Shown piece by piece: positions 1 through 8,777 of a stretch of DNA of 64,000 bases. Position 1 is the stretch's first letter; each line of letters begins with the position of its first letter. Both the position numbers and the translations under genes were made by a program. The DNA comes from Rheinheimera tangshanensis (GTDB lineage: Bacteria; Pseudomonadota; Gammaproteobacteria; Enterobacterales; Alteromonadaceae): positions 62,001 through 126,000 of the forward strand of contig NZ_BMLH01000011.1 of the NCBI RefSeq assembly GCF_014645135.1, read 5' to 3'. The notes under the pieces are model-generated. The model worked only from the letters and a program-made list of their open reading frames with translations, ran no database searches and was not told the origin of the DNA.

Positions 1-64
1 TCAGCACTAAATTGATGCTGTTCATGATTCGAAAGGCTTGTTGACGGAACGGATAGATATGCAT
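1..64 (-). CDS. 5' end of an unidentified gene leaving the window
   Basis: The complement strand opens with an ATG at 64 preceded at about 5 bases by GAGG, and the frame stays open for 21 codons to the window edge (begins MHIYPFRQQAF). The divergent spacing to the PhoD gene at 313, with about 250 bases of non-coding DNA between, fits a real gene start. The fragment is too short to name a family, and the reading rests only on the ribosome binding site and open frame. Confidence 0.4.
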   Translation of the reverse strand, partial: MHIYPFRQQAFRIMNSINLVL

Positions 65-312
65 AAAAACCTCATTTAGTCCGGCAACTTGAGTAGCCGG
101 TCACTACTACAACTGTATCCTGCAACGGCCTGTTGATAATGATACGACACAACACTTGTATTAATTTAGCTGTTTGTATACGGCGATTTACTGCACTGGA
201 TCAATATCTGAGTTGAATCTAGTCCTTATTCAGACAAAGTGTAGTCCGTCTGAGTAGTTCGTCATCAAAAAATCATCTAGGCCAGACAGAATAGCTTCTT
301 TTTGGAGGAACT

Positions 313-2028
313 ATGGCCAACTTGAACAGACGAGATTTTCTTAAAAACACAGCCTTTTTAACCGGAGCAGCCTGGTTGAGTCACGCAGTATTGGGTTGTA
401 GTAGTAGCGATCCTCAAGCGAAAAACAGTAGCTCTATTGAGTTTTTACACGGCGTGGCTTGTGGTGACCCTTTAACAGATAGTCTGATTTTATGGACTAA
501 AGTGACTCCGGCGCAGCAACCGGACTTGGTGCAATTATTGCTGGAAGTGAGCGAGACAGCAGATTTTTCCGTGATAAAACACCAGCAGCTTTGTTTAGCC
601 CGTAAGGAAGCTGATTACTGCTGCAAAGTGGATTTAACAGGTTTAAAGCCTGGACGCAGTTATTATTACCGTTTTAGTGACCGCAATACGGTATCTGCTA
701 CAGGCCATGGCAAAACTCTACCCAGTGGCTCCGTGTCAGAGGTTCGTTTTGCTGTCTTGTCTTGCTCCAATTATCCAGCCGGTTATTTCCATGTCTATCA
801 ACAGGTGGCGCAGCAACAGCTGGACGCTGTACTGCATTTAGGGGATTACATTTACGAATATGAGCAAGGTGGTTATGCCACAGAGCGCTCTGTTGAATTA
901 GGCCGGGCTTTAGCTGCAGACAATCAAGCCGAGATGGTAAGCCTGCAGGATTATCGCAAACGTTACGCCTTGTACCGTAGCGATAAAGATTTACAGCAGG
1001 CTCATGCCAGCCATAGCTTTATTTGTGTCTGGGATGACCATGAGATTACCAACGACGCCTGGACAGATGGTGCCGAAAACCATCAGCCGAATGAAGGTGA
1101 TTATCAGCTGCGTAAACTGAACGCGCTGCAGGCGTATTACGAGTGGATGCCAATACGGCCTCTGGTTTCTGGCAAACAGCTGTCTGGTCAGCAGCAAAGC
1201 TTAAGCCGCAGTTTTGCCTTTGGTGATCTCGTCGATTTGCATATGCTTGACACCCGTATTGAAGGACGCAACCTGCAACTGGACTACAAGCACTACACAG
1301 ATGAAAAAACCGGTGCTTTTGATACCCAGCGTTTTATCACTGATTTAACCAATCCAAACCGTACTTTGCTTGGGCAAAAGCAACAGCAATGGTTGCAAAC
1401 TCAGTTGATGCGCTCTAAAGCTCATTATCAGGTGCTGGGGCAGCAGGTGTTGATGGCGAAGATGATGTTTCCGTCTGAGCTGTTGTCAGCTTTTTCTAAA
1501 CCAGGCCCGGAGTTAGTAGAAAAAATAGCTCAGTTAACCGCCTTAAAGCAGCGAGTTGCCAAAGGGGATAGCAGCCTGAGTGCAGAAGACAAAAAACGTA
1601 TTGAGTCTGTTGTGGCCTATAACCTGGATGCCTGGGATGGCTATCCGTACGAGCGTGAGCTGGTTTATAAAACAGCGCAGCAGCAGAACAAGCAACTGGT
1701 GGTTTTGGCGGGGGATACCCATAACGCCTGGGCCTCTACTTTACATGATCAGCAAGGCAATAAAGTAGGGATAGAACTCGCCACACCTTCGGTCAGTTCG
1801 CCTGGTATTGAAACCTATCTGAAGCTGAACACCACACAAGTGGAGCAGTTAGCCAGCGTACTGCCAACGCTGATTGACGAGCTGGAGTATTGTAATTTAC
1901 ACCAGCGTGGTTATTTGCTGGTGGCCTTTAGCAAAGAGCAAATCGATGCGCAGTGGTTTTTTGTTGATGACATCACCAAAGCGCAGTATCAGACCAAAAT
2001 GGGGTACCAGCAGAGCTACAAACTCTAG
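313..2028 (+). CDS. phoD: PhoD-family alkaline phosphatase/phosphodiesterase, Tat-exported lipoprotein
   Basis: Predicted secreted metallophosphoesterase of the PhoD family (571 aa), which frees phosphate from phosphodiesters and monoesters outside the cytoplasm. Seen directly: twin arginines at residues 6-7 in RRDFLK, a hydrophobic stretch, then a lipobox-like VLGC with Cys29, so it is probably a Tat-dependent lipoprotein. An N-terminal beta domain (about 45-130) precedes the metal-binding motifs GDYIYEY, WDDHE and GDTHNAW, which are the usual PhoD iron/calcium ligands. The start is supported by TTTGGAGGAAC just before ATG. It stands alone, with about 250 bases upstream and a palindromic repeat downstream. 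PhoD enzymes are often phosphate-regulated, but I see no convincing Pho box here. Confidence 0.9.
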   Translation: MANLNRRDFLKNTAFLTGAAWLSHAVLGCSSSDPQAKNSSSIEFLHGVACGDPLTDSLILWTKVTPAQQPDLVQLLLEVSETADFSVIKHQQLCLARKEADYCCKVDLTGLKPGRSYYYRFSDRNTVSATGHGKTLPSGSVSEVRFAVLSCSNYPAGYFHVYQQVAQQQLDAVLHLGDYIYEYEQGGYATERSVELGRALAADNQAEMVSLQDYRKRYALYRSDKDLQQAHASHSFICVWDDHEITNDAWTDGAENHQPNEGDYQLRKLNALQAYYEWMPIRPLVSGKQLSGQQQSLSRSFAFGDLVDLHMLDTRIEGRNLQLDYKHYTDEKTGAFDTQRFITDLTNPNRTLLGQKQQQWLQTQLMRSKAHYQVLGQQVLMAKMMFPSELLSAFSKPGPELVEKIAQLTALKQRVAKGDSSLSAEDKKRIESVVAYNLDAWDGYPYERELVYKTAQQQNKQLVVLAGDTHNAWASTLHDQQGNKVGIELATPSVSSPGIETYLKLNTTQVEQLASVLPTLIDELEYCNLHQRGYLLVAFSKEQIDAQWFFVDDITKAQYQTKMGYQQSYKL

Positions 2029-2050
2029 CCGTCAAAACTAAAAATGATAG

Positions 2051-2169
2051 CCAAAGTAATTGGAGTTGCAGGGAGGCGACAAGTCAGCTAGGCCCCAGGA
2101 GCATAGTTACCTATGTGACTGGGGCTAGATGATGCAGTCAACGAAGCTGCAGCTTCAAGTACGAAGGCT
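2051..2169 (+). repeat. Intergenic palindromic repeat, family 1, copy A
   Basis: About 120 bases beginning GCCAAAGTAATTGG and ending AAGTACGAAGGCT. In the middle is a hairpin with CTAG, CCCCAG (2094-2099) and CATAG (2103-2107) on the left and CTATG (2112-2116), CTGGGG (2120-2125) and CTAG on the right. Near-identical copies lie at 6196-6315 (opposite strand) and 58386-58505. The right end overlaps the last codons and stop of lnt. It has no coding capacity; a REP/MITE-like element is inferred. Confidence 0.8.
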
Positions 2170-3675
2170 ATAACGTCTGAAACTCAACAGTCCAACACAT
2201 AACAAGCTGATGACAAGCAAAGGCCAGTCGTTCCATAGACTATATAAAGTGCGGCCCTGCACTAATGGTACTTCAGCTGTTAATACACCTTGTTCAAACT
2301 GAGGTAAACGCGCCTGTTCTTTGCCATCTGCTGTGACTGTGGCGGTAATGCCGTTATTGGTGGCACGCAGCAAAGGGCGGCCTAATTCCAAAGCACGCAT
2401 CCGGGCTATTTCCAAATGCTGATGCGGGCCAATTGAATCTCCAAACCAGGCGTCGTTGCTAACGGTCAACAGAAAGTCAGTGTTGTCATCAAAGTTGGCA
2501 ATCATCTGGCGTGGAAAGGCAATTTCAAAACATAAAGCCGCCAGCAGCGCATAGCCATTGGCTTGTAAATTAGGCTGCAGCCAGGCGCCACGACTAAATG
2601 AACTCATCGGCAAATTAAAAAATGGTGCCACATGTTTTAGTATGGACTGAAAGGGGACAAACTCGCCAATCGGTAACAAATGATGCTTTTGGTAGCGATT
2701 TTGGGTGCTGTATCTGTAATCACCGCCAGTGGCTTCTTTGCCTGATTTACCCAGCACTATCATGCCGTTATAAGCTTCACCGTTTTCTTTGTAATCCAGA
2801 ATACCTGTCACTACGGCGGTATTATTTTCTGCCGCCAGCATATCCAGATTAAACAAATAAGCCAAAGCTAAGGGCTCTAATTGTGGAATTGCAGCTTCAG
2901 GCCAAATCATAATGTCGGCATTCAAGTGTGGGCGGCTCAGCTCCATATACTTGCGCATCGTAATGGCTTCTTGATCCGGATCCCAGCGTAAATCCTGCGC
3001 TATATTGCCTTGTACTAAGGCAACTTTGACGTGCTCGCCTGTCTCTTGCCAGCCTTTGATGGTGTCGAGTGCTGGGCTGACGATCAAGACAATAGCGGCT
3101 ATTGCGGGCCAAACCCAAAGTTTAGATCGCACGGCAACAGCAACAGAGCCAGCTATGAACAAGATTAAAAAGCTGATACCGGTTTCGCCAAGCACTGGTG
3201 CCCAGGGCGCCATCCAGCCATCGGTCTGACTGTATCCTACAGACAACCAGGGGAAACCCGTTAAGAACCAGGAACGGATATTTTCAGTGATAAACCAGCT
3301 GGAGGCTAAGACCAGCGGAAACCAAAAGTTACCCCGAAAACGCCAGCTAAACCAGATGGCAAGGGCAGGGAATAGTGCCAGATAACCCACCAGCAGCGCC
3401 ATAATAGCCAGGCTGGCAATCAGTGGCATACCACCAAAAGTAGCAATACTGACATGCACCCAGCTAATACCCACACCAAACCAGCCTAAGCCATAAGCAT
3501 AACCAAACAGGGCCGCCTGTTTTGGGGTTTGCGCTTGCAGCAGAAGCCAGGCCAGCACAGACAAGGTCAGCAGCGGCAGCATATGGTAAGTAAAAGGAGC
3601 AAAAGCTAAGGTATTTAATGCACCCAGCCCTGCTAAAAGCAGGGCTGGAAACCAGCTGGTTTTCGACAACAGCAA
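2155..3675 (-). CDS. lnt: Apolipoprotein N-acyltransferase
   Basis: Transfers the third acyl chain to the N-terminal cysteine of lipoproteins in the inner membrane, the last step of lipoprotein maturation. The 506-aa protein has about six N-terminal membrane segments, then a periplasmic nitrilase domain, then a last membrane helix near the C-terminus. The catalytic triad can be placed by family: Glu in MIWPEAAIPQ, Lys in YQKHHLLPIGEF, Cys in AALCFEIAF. It is the last gene of the miaB-ybeZYX-lnt operon, 3 bases after the corC stop. The start is TTG, with AAGGA 7 bases upstream. The final codons (SLRT and TGA) are written by the end of the intergenic repeat at 2051-2169. Confidence 0.95.
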   Translation of the reverse strand: MLLSKTSWFPALLLAGLGALNTLAFAPFTYHMLPLLTLSVLAWLLLQAQTPKQAALFGYAYGLGWFGVGISWVHVSIATFGGMPLIASLAIMALLVGYLALFPALAIWFSWRFRGNFWFPLVLASSWFITENIRSWFLTGFPWLSVGYSQTDGWMAPWAPVLGETGISFLILFIAGSVAVAVRSKLWVWPAIAAIVLIVSPALDTIKGWQETGEHVKVALVQGNIAQDLRWDPDQEAITMRKYMELSRPHLNADIMIWPEAAIPQLEPLALAYLFNLDMLAAENNTAVVTGILDYKENGEAYNGMIVLGKSGKEATGGDYRYSTQNRYQKHHLLPIGEFVPFQSILKHVAPFFNLPMSSFSRGAWLQPNLQANGYALLAALCFEIAFPRQMIANFDDNTDFLLTVSNDAWFGDSIGPHQHLEIARMRALELGRPLLRATNNGITATVTADGKEQARLPQFEQGVLTAEVPLVQGRTLYSLWNDWPLLVISLLCVGLLSFRRYSLRT

Positions 3676-3678
3676 AAG

Positions 3679-4557
3679 TTAGTCCTTCTGTAGCGTTGAA
3701 GTGTCAGCAGCGGTTTTGGCGCGGATCACCTGCAACTGCACCAGCCTTCTGTTATTGGCTTTGCTGACTTTAAAGGTCAGATTTTGCAGTTCTATGGTTT
3801 CGCCTTTTTCCGGCATATGACCAAAAGCATGCAGCACAATGCCACCTATAGTGCCGGCTTCTTCTTCATCGAAGGTGGTGCCGAAACTTTCGTTGAACTC
3901 ATCGACAGGAGTTAAAGCGCTGACCTGATAGACATGGCTGGCCATTTTTTTGATATCGACATCTTCTTCACTGTCGTGTTCGTCTTCGATTTCACCGACA
4001 ATTTGCTCGAGGATATCTTCAATAGTCACAAGACCTGACACGCCACCGTATTCATCCACCACTATGGCCATATGGTAACGTTTCTGGCGGAACTCTTTGA
4101 GTAAGGCATCCACTCTTTTACTTTCAGGAATAATGACAGCAGGGCGTAATAAGTCGCGAAGGCTCCATTCGGTGCTACCTTGCAACGCATGTTGCAGTAA
4201 ATCTTTGACCAGCAAAATGCCTTCGATATGGTCTTTGTCTTCATTGACCACAGGATAACGGCTGTGGTTATTTTCCAACAGCAGCGGCATCATTTGTTCG
4301 AGACTTTGGTCAACATTGATGGTTGCCATCTGAGAGCGGGGCACCATGATGTCACGGGCGCGCATTTTGGATACATCCAAAACCCCCTGCAACATACTTT
4401 GAGTGTCGTTATCAATCAGCTTGCGCATCGCCGCTTCATTGATCACTTCAACCAGATCAGATAAATCCTGTGGTTCTGCAGTAAAAATCGCTGCTATCCT
4501 ATCCAGCCACGATTTTGCGGCAGAACCCCGACTAGAGTGGGAATGGTCGTCACCCAT
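3679..4557 (-). CDS. corC: CorC/YbeX CBS-domain protein
   Basis: Member of the HlyC/CorC family, linked to Mg2+/Co2+ efflux and, through ybeX work in E. coli, to ribosome maturation. It is soluble (292 aa): two CBS domains (about 75-200, with PRSQM and the [18 protein letters not shown] stretch) then a C-terminal CorC/HlyC transporter-associated domain. The start is set at 4557 because MGDDHSHSS aligns with the known N-terminus of E. coli CorC (MSDDNSHSS). A 16-codon in-frame extension to 4605 exists, and its GGAG at -13 is poorly placed for the chosen start. It lies between ybeY and lnt. Confidence 0.93.
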   Translation of the reverse strand: MGDDHSHSSRGSAAKSWLDRIAAIFTAEPQDLSDLVEVINEAAMRKLIDNDTQSMLQGVLDVSKMRARDIMVPRSQMATINVDQSLEQMMPLLLENNHSRYPVVNEDKDHIEGILLVKDLLQHALQGSTEWSLRDLLRPAVIIPESKRVDALLKEFRQKRYHMAIVVDEYGGVSGLVTIEDILEQIVGEIEDEHDSEEDVDIKKMASHVYQVSALTPVDEFNESFGTTFDEEEAGTIGGIVLHAFGHMPEKGETIELQNLTFKVSKANNRRLVQLQVIRAKTAADTSTLQKD

Positions 4558-4607
4558 GAGTGAACTTAAGCTCCAAATAAAACAAAAGAAAATACCCAAA
4601 GTCATGT

Positions 4608-4662
4608 GAGTTGCAGCCAGACATCAATGTCAGTACTGCTGCTTCAGGTACGCAAAGAATTA
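4608..4662 (+). repeat. Degenerate intergenic repeat inside the miaB operon
   Basis: Between ybeY and corC the plus strand reads GAGTTGCAG, then a small GACAT/ATGTC hairpin, then GCTGCTTCAGGTACG-CAAAG. Both ends match the ends of the family 1 repeats (GTTGCAG and GCTTCAAGTACGAAGG) while the centre differs. It is probably a decayed or shortened member. Confidence 0.5.
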
Positions 4663-4671
4663 AAATACCAG

Positions 4672-5133
4672 TTAATCTTCTAAAATATAAGGGTTCTTTA
4701 TGCCCAATTGCTGCAAAATCAGAATTTCTTCTGCTTCCATTTCTTCAGCATCTGCGTCATTTATATGGTCAAAGCCCAATAAATGCAAGCTACCGTGCAC
4801 CACCATATGAGCCCAGTGATGATCGAGTTCTTTGCCTTGCTCAGCAGCTTCTGCGGCGACCACCTGAGCGCAAATGACTAAGTCACCTAACAAGGGCAAT
4901 TCTTCCACACCAGGCGGCAGCTCAAAAGGGAAACTCAGTACGTTGGTTGGTTTATCTTTTTCACGGTAATCAAAATTTAATTGCTGACTTTCTGCTTCAT
5001 CGACAATCCGTACTGTGACTTCAGCGACATCCTGAAATGGCAGAATAGCGGCTTCCAGCCAGTGCTGAAATTGGGCTTCTGTCGGCAGGTTTGGTGCTTC
5101 GCTGGCCAGCTGTAAATCCAGGGTAATGCTCAT
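4672..5133 (-). CDS. ybeY: Endoribonuclease YbeY
   Basis: Single-strand endoribonuclease needed for 16S rRNA 3'-end maturation and ribosome quality control (153 aa). The zinc-binding signature H-x3-H-x5-H is visible as [13 protein letters not shown] around residues 112-124, with the preceding NVLSFPFE strand typical of UPF0054. It begins 3 bases after the ybeZ stop, so translation is probably coupled. Length and gene order match the family exactly. Confidence 0.96.
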   Translation of the reverse strand: MSITLDLQLASEAPNLPTEAQFQHWLEAAILPFQDVAEVTVRIVDEAESQQLNFDYREKDKPTNVLSFPFELPPGVEELPLLGDLVICAQVVAAEAAEQGKELDHHWAHMVVHGSLHLLGFDHINDADAEEMEAEEILILQQLGIKNPYILED

Positions 5134-5136
5134 AAT

Positions 5137-6177
5137 TTAGTCTTTACTCGTGTTGGCTGAGTCCAGCGCAGCTTGTTTTGCCGCCTGCAGCTCTTGTTGT
5201 TTTTTCTCTTCAAAAGCTTCGTACGCCATAACAATTTTTTGCACCACAGGATGGCGAACCACATCTTTGGCTTTAAAGAAGTTAAAACTAAGCTCCGGTA
5301 CAGCAGATAACACATCCATCGCATGTTTTAAGCCGGAGTATTGGCCTCGCGGTAAATCGACCTGAGTGATATCGCCTGTGATCACGGCTTTGGCGTTAAA
5401 ACCAATACGGGTCAGGAACATCTTCATTTGTTCTACTGTGGTGTTCTGGCTTTCATCCAGAATAATAAACGCATCGCTTAACGTACGGCCACGCATATAA
5501 GCCAGAGGCGCAATTTCAATCACACCACGCTCTAAGTACTTTTCGACTTTCTCAAAACCTAACATTTCAAATAAAGCGTCGTACAAAGGCCGTAAATAAG
5601 GATCGACTTTCTGGGCTAAATCACCGGGTAAAAAGCCCAGCTTTTCACCGGCCTCCACCGCTGGGCGGGTCAGCACTATACGGCGCACTTCACCCTTTTC
5701 CAGCGCATCAACAGCACAAGCAACAGCTAAATAGGTTTTGCCTGTACCGGCAGGACCAATACCAAAGGTCACGTCGTGACGCTGAATATTGCGCACATAA
5801 GCGTTTTGATTGGCGTTACGGCCTTTGACCGCGCCTTTTTTGGTTTTGATGCTGACCAGTTCTTCGTCAAACTGCTGCTCTGTTGGTTCCTGCTGCTGTT
5901 GCTGGATCACCAGATGCACTTGCTCCGGACTTAAAGGCACAGCTTTGCCCTGGGCATTGACGGTTTCGCCATACAGAGTTTCGATAATGTGTTTGACTTG
6001 CTCTAGCTGGTCAGTGAGACCCACCAAACGCAACTGGTTATCGCGGTAGGACACCTGCACACGGTAACGGCGTTCAATCTGACGTAAGTTATCGTCAAAA
6101 GGGCCCCATAAAAAAGCCAGACGCTGAGGTTCAAAAGGGGAGAGAGAAAATTCTAAACTGGTGATGGGGTTATCCAA
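5137..6177 (-). CDS. ybeZ: PhoH-like ATPase YbeZ
   Basis: Cytoplasmic P-loop ATPase/putative RNA helicase of the PhoH family (346 aa) that works with YbeY in rRNA processing. An N-terminal KH-like segment (about 20-75) is followed by a glutamine-rich linker, then the ATPase core with Walker A GPAGTGKT (about 141-148) and Walker B IILDESQN (about 235). The C-terminal tail is rich in Gln, Lys and Ala. The frame begins at TTG (6177); no ATG fits better, and the sequence from DNPITSLEF onward is family-like. It is second in the miaB operon, separated from miaB by a repeat. Confidence 0.93.
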   Translation of the reverse strand: MDNPITSLEFSLSPFEPQRLAFLWGPFDDNLRQIERRYRVQVSYRDNQLRLVGLTDQLEQVKHIIETLYGETVNAQGKAVPLSPEQVHLVIQQQQQEPTEQQFDEELVSIKTKKGAVKGRNANQNAYVRNIQRHDVTFGIGPAGTGKTYLAVACAVDALEKGEVRRIVLTRPAVEAGEKLGFLPGDLAQKVDPYLRPLYDALFEMLGFEKVEKYLERGVIEIAPLAYMRGRTLSDAFIILDESQNTTVEQMKMFLTRIGFNAKAVITGDITQVDLPRGQYSGLKHAMDVLSAVPELSFNFFKAKDVVRHPVVQKIVMAYEAFEEKKQQELQAAKQAALDSANTSKD

Positions 6178-6195
6178 TGCTCAATCTCTTTGTTT

Positions 6196-6315
6196 AGCCT
6201 TCGTACTAGACGCCGCAGCTTTGTTGACTTCGAACGCCAGTCCAGGTCACATAGTGAACTATGCTCCCTGGGACTGCCGTCTTTGTCGTCGCGCTGCAAC
6301 GCCAATTACTTTGGC
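6196..6315 (-). repeat. Intergenic palindromic repeat, family 1, copy B
   Basis: Read on the minus strand this is GCCAAAGTAATTGGCGTTGC, a CCCAGGGAGCATAG/CTATGTGACCTGG hairpin, then AGTCAACAAAGCTGCGGC and AGTACGAAGGCT. It matches copy A almost base for base outside the arm tips. It lies inside the miaB-ybeZ intergenic space of the operon and is transcribed in the same sense as the genes, so the hairpin will be present in operon mRNA. Confidence 0.8.
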
Positions 6316-6336
6316 TGGCATATTTAGGATCTGAAA

Positions 6337-7764
6337 CTAAGGAGTAAAAGTCGCCACTCCCAATTCGTCTGTTTTTGCCGCTTTCGCTGCCATAATTTGT
6401 TGAGGCGATACGTCACGACGTAAATCCATGTCTTTTTCAGTACGGATCACTTTACCTTTTAATGAGTTGGTAAAGACATCTGTGACTAACACATCAACAA
6501 ACTGACCAATCATATCCGGCGAGCCTTCAAAGTTCACCACGCGGTTATTTTCGGTGCGGCCAGTCAGCTCCATAATGTCTTTTTTCGACGGGCCTTCCAC
6601 CAGAATACGTTGTTCAGTGCCGAGCATAGCACGGGCAATTTGTAATGACTGCTGGTTTATACGGTCCTGCAGTATATACAGACGTTGTTTTTTCTCTTCT
6701 TCCGACACATCGTCCGGTAAATCGGCCGCTGGAGTACCAGGGCGCGCGCTGTAGACAAAGCTGAAACTCATATCAAAGTTGATCGCTTTGATTAAATCCA
6801 TAGTGGCTTCGAAGTCTTCTGCGGTTTCGCCGGGGAAGCCGATAATAAAGTCAGACGACATACATAAATTTGGCCGTACTTTTTTCAGGGCACGAATTTT
6901 TGATTTGTACTCAATGGCGGTGTGGTTACGTTTCATCAGCGCTAGAATACGGTCTGAACCCGATTGCACAGGTAAATGCAGGTGATCGACCAGCTCAGGC
7001 ACGTCGCGGTACACTTCGATAATATCGTCAGTAAATTCAACAGGGTGCGATGTGGTGTAACGAATACGGTCAATACCGTCTATGGCTGCTACTAAACGCA
7101 GTAACTCGGAGAAATGGCAAATACCACCATCAAAAGTTGCACCACGGTAAGCGTTGACGTTCTGACCTAACAGGTTCACTTCACGTACACCTTGTTCTGC
7201 CAGCTGGGCAATTTCCAGTAAGACATCATCCAGCGGACGGCTGACTTCCTCACCCCGGGTGTAAGGCACCACACAGAAAGTACAGTACTTAGAACAGCCT
7301 TCCATAATAGACACGAAAGCTGTTGGGCCATCGGCTTTAGGTTCTGGCAGGCGGTCGAACTTCTCGATTTCCGGGAAGGACACATCCACCACAGGCGATT
7401 TATCGCCGCGCACAGCATTAATCATTTCCGGCAGACGGTGCAGCGTTTGTGGCCCAAAGACGATATCGACATAAGGGGCGCGATCGCGGATGGCCTTGCC
7501 TTCCTGCGAAGCGACACAACCACCGACGGCAATAATCAAATCCGGGTTTTTCTTTTTCAGCGGACGCCAGCGACCTAACTGATGGAATACCTTCTCCTGA
7601 GCCTTCTCACGAATAGAGCAGGTATTTAGCAGGATCACGTCTGCTTCTTCTGCTTCTTCAGTCAGTGTGTAGCCATGAGTTGCATCCAGCAGGTCCGCCA
7701 TTTTGGATGAATCGTATTCGTTCATCTGGCAGCCCCAGGTCTTAATGTGCAGCTTTTTGCCCAT
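6337..7764 (-). CDS. miaB: tRNA-2-methylthio-N6-dimethylallyladenosine synthase MiaB
   Basis: Radical-SAM methylthiotransferase that converts i6A37 to ms2i6A37 in tRNAs reading UNN codons (475 aa). Seen: N-terminal UPF0004 domain with conserved cysteines ([27 protein letters not shown]), radical-SAM CxxxCxxC as CSKYCTFC (about 157-164), and a C-terminal TRAM domain. The start is placed at 7764 because [15 protein letters not shown] matches the known family N-terminus; a 16-codon upstream extension is open but unlike the family. It is the first gene of the miaB-ybeZYX-lnt operon. Confidence 0.96.
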   Translation of the reverse strand: MGKKLHIKTWGCQMNEYDSSKMADLLDATHGYTLTEEAEEADVILLNTCSIREKAQEKVFHQLGRWRPLKKKNPDLIIAVGGCVASQEGKAIRDRAPYVDIVFGPQTLHRLPEMINAVRGDKSPVVDVSFPEIEKFDRLPEPKADGPTAFVSIMEGCSKYCTFCVVPYTRGEEVSRPLDDVLLEIAQLAEQGVREVNLLGQNVNAYRGATFDGGICHFSELLRLVAAIDGIDRIRYTTSHPVEFTDDIIEVYRDVPELVDHLHLPVQSGSDRILALMKRNHTAIEYKSKIRALKKVRPNLCMSSDFIIGFPGETAEDFEATMDLIKAINFDMSFSFVYSARPGTPAADLPDDVSEEEKKQRLYILQDRINQQSLQIARAMLGTEQRILVEGPSKKDIMELTGRTENNRVVNFEGSPDMIGQFVDVLVTDVFTNSLKGKVIRTEKDMDLRRDVSPQQIMAAKAAKTDELGVATFTP

Positions 7765-7936
7765 TTGTGTTCTAGCCCGTAAAAAGTTAACGCCAAGAAA
7801 AAGGACGCGCATTTTATCCTAGTAGGGCCTGAAGTGCCAGCAGTGGATACAGGCCGTGATAATCAGATAATTTGCAGTGACTTTTACCAGCCGCTGCTCT
7901 GATAATATCCACAGATAAACAACAGCTCAGAGGATA

Positions 7937-8584
7937 ATGATGGAAAGCTTGGGTGTAATTCAGTTTTGGACCTTTTTGGCTGGTGTGGTGGTGATAATCC
8001 TGATGCCAGGCCCTAACAGCCTGTTCGTGCTGAAAACCAGTATAGTGCAAGGGCCAAAACACGCCTGGTGTGCGCTTTGTGCTGTGCTATTGGGGGATGC
8101 AACTCTGATTTTGTTGTCCTACCTTGGCCTGGCTTCTGTGCTGTTAGCATCACCTGAGTTATTCCGCTGGATACGTTATTTAGGTGCCGCCTATTTGCTG
8201 TTTATCGGTGTACAAATTTTATTAAGTTTGCGTCAATCTAAAGTAAGCGAAGGTACCGAGGGGCCTGTGGTTGTCGCCGCAGCCAGCTGCGCTTCAGTAT
8301 TCCGTAAGTCCTTGTTATTAAGTCTGACTAACCCAAAAGCTATTTTGTTTTTCCTGTCATTTTTTATCCAGTTTATCGACTCCGGTTTCACCCCCAGCTG
8401 GGTGCCTTATCTGGCGCTGGCGGTGGTGCTGGAAATCATCAGCCTGCTCTACCTGACCACTTTAGTTTACGCAGGAGCCGCCATAGCCAGCTTCTTCAAA
8501 GGCCAGCCCAAAGCAGGGCAAGCAGGCAATCTGTTATTAGGTCTGTTATTTACCGGCTTTGCGGTGAGATTGGCTTTGGCTTAA
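7937..8584 (+). CDS. LysE/RhtB-family amino-acid exporter
   Basis: Inner-membrane exporter of the LysE superfamily, probably for neutral amino acids such as leucine or homoserine lactone; the substrate is inferred only. The 215-aa protein has about six hydrophobic segments and the family N-terminal signature MPGPNSLFVL near residues 24-33. Two ATGs follow AGAGG, at 7937 and 7940; the second has the better spacing (6 bases) and may be the true start. It is monocistronic, divergent from miaB and convergent with the ABC exporter operon. Confidence 0.88.
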   Translation: MMESLGVIQFWTFLAGVVVIILMPGPNSLFVLKTSIVQGPKHAWCALCAVLLGDATLILLSYLGLASVLLASPELFRWIRYLGAAYLLFIGVQILLSLRQSKVSEGTEGPVVVAAASCASVFRKSLLLSLTNPKAILFFLSFFIQFIDSGFTPSWVPYLALAVVLEIISLLYLTTLVYAGAAIASFFKGQPKAGQAGNLLLGLLFTGFAVRLALA

Positions 8585-8689
8585 AGGCTTTTGACAATTC
8601 CTCTTGTGACTAAAAAATCTTTACAACAACCTAAGGTGCATCCGAGCGGGGGATATTCAGAGTTCTGTTGCTGTAGCTTCTTTCAGAGC

Positions 8690-8732
8690 TAAAAACAAAA
8701 ATCCCTCAGCCGAAGGACAAAAAAGCTGAGGG
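8690..8732 (-). terminator. Rho-independent terminator of the ABC exporter operon
   Basis: CCCTCAGC (8703-8710) and GCTGAGGG (8725-8732) form an 8-bp stem. On the minus strand it is followed by ATTTTTGTTTTT, a good U-tract. It lies 46 bases past the stop of the last permease gene. Confidence 0.8.
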
Positions 8733-8777
8733 AAAGGTTGGTAACTTTTCACTTACCAGGGAGTCGTTACAATAGGT

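Noticed and set aside
265-290. Possible Pho box upstream of phoD (TCGTCAT and AAATCAT spaced by 4 bases)
   Set aside because: The second unit has too many mismatches to the Pho-box consensus in an AT-rich region.
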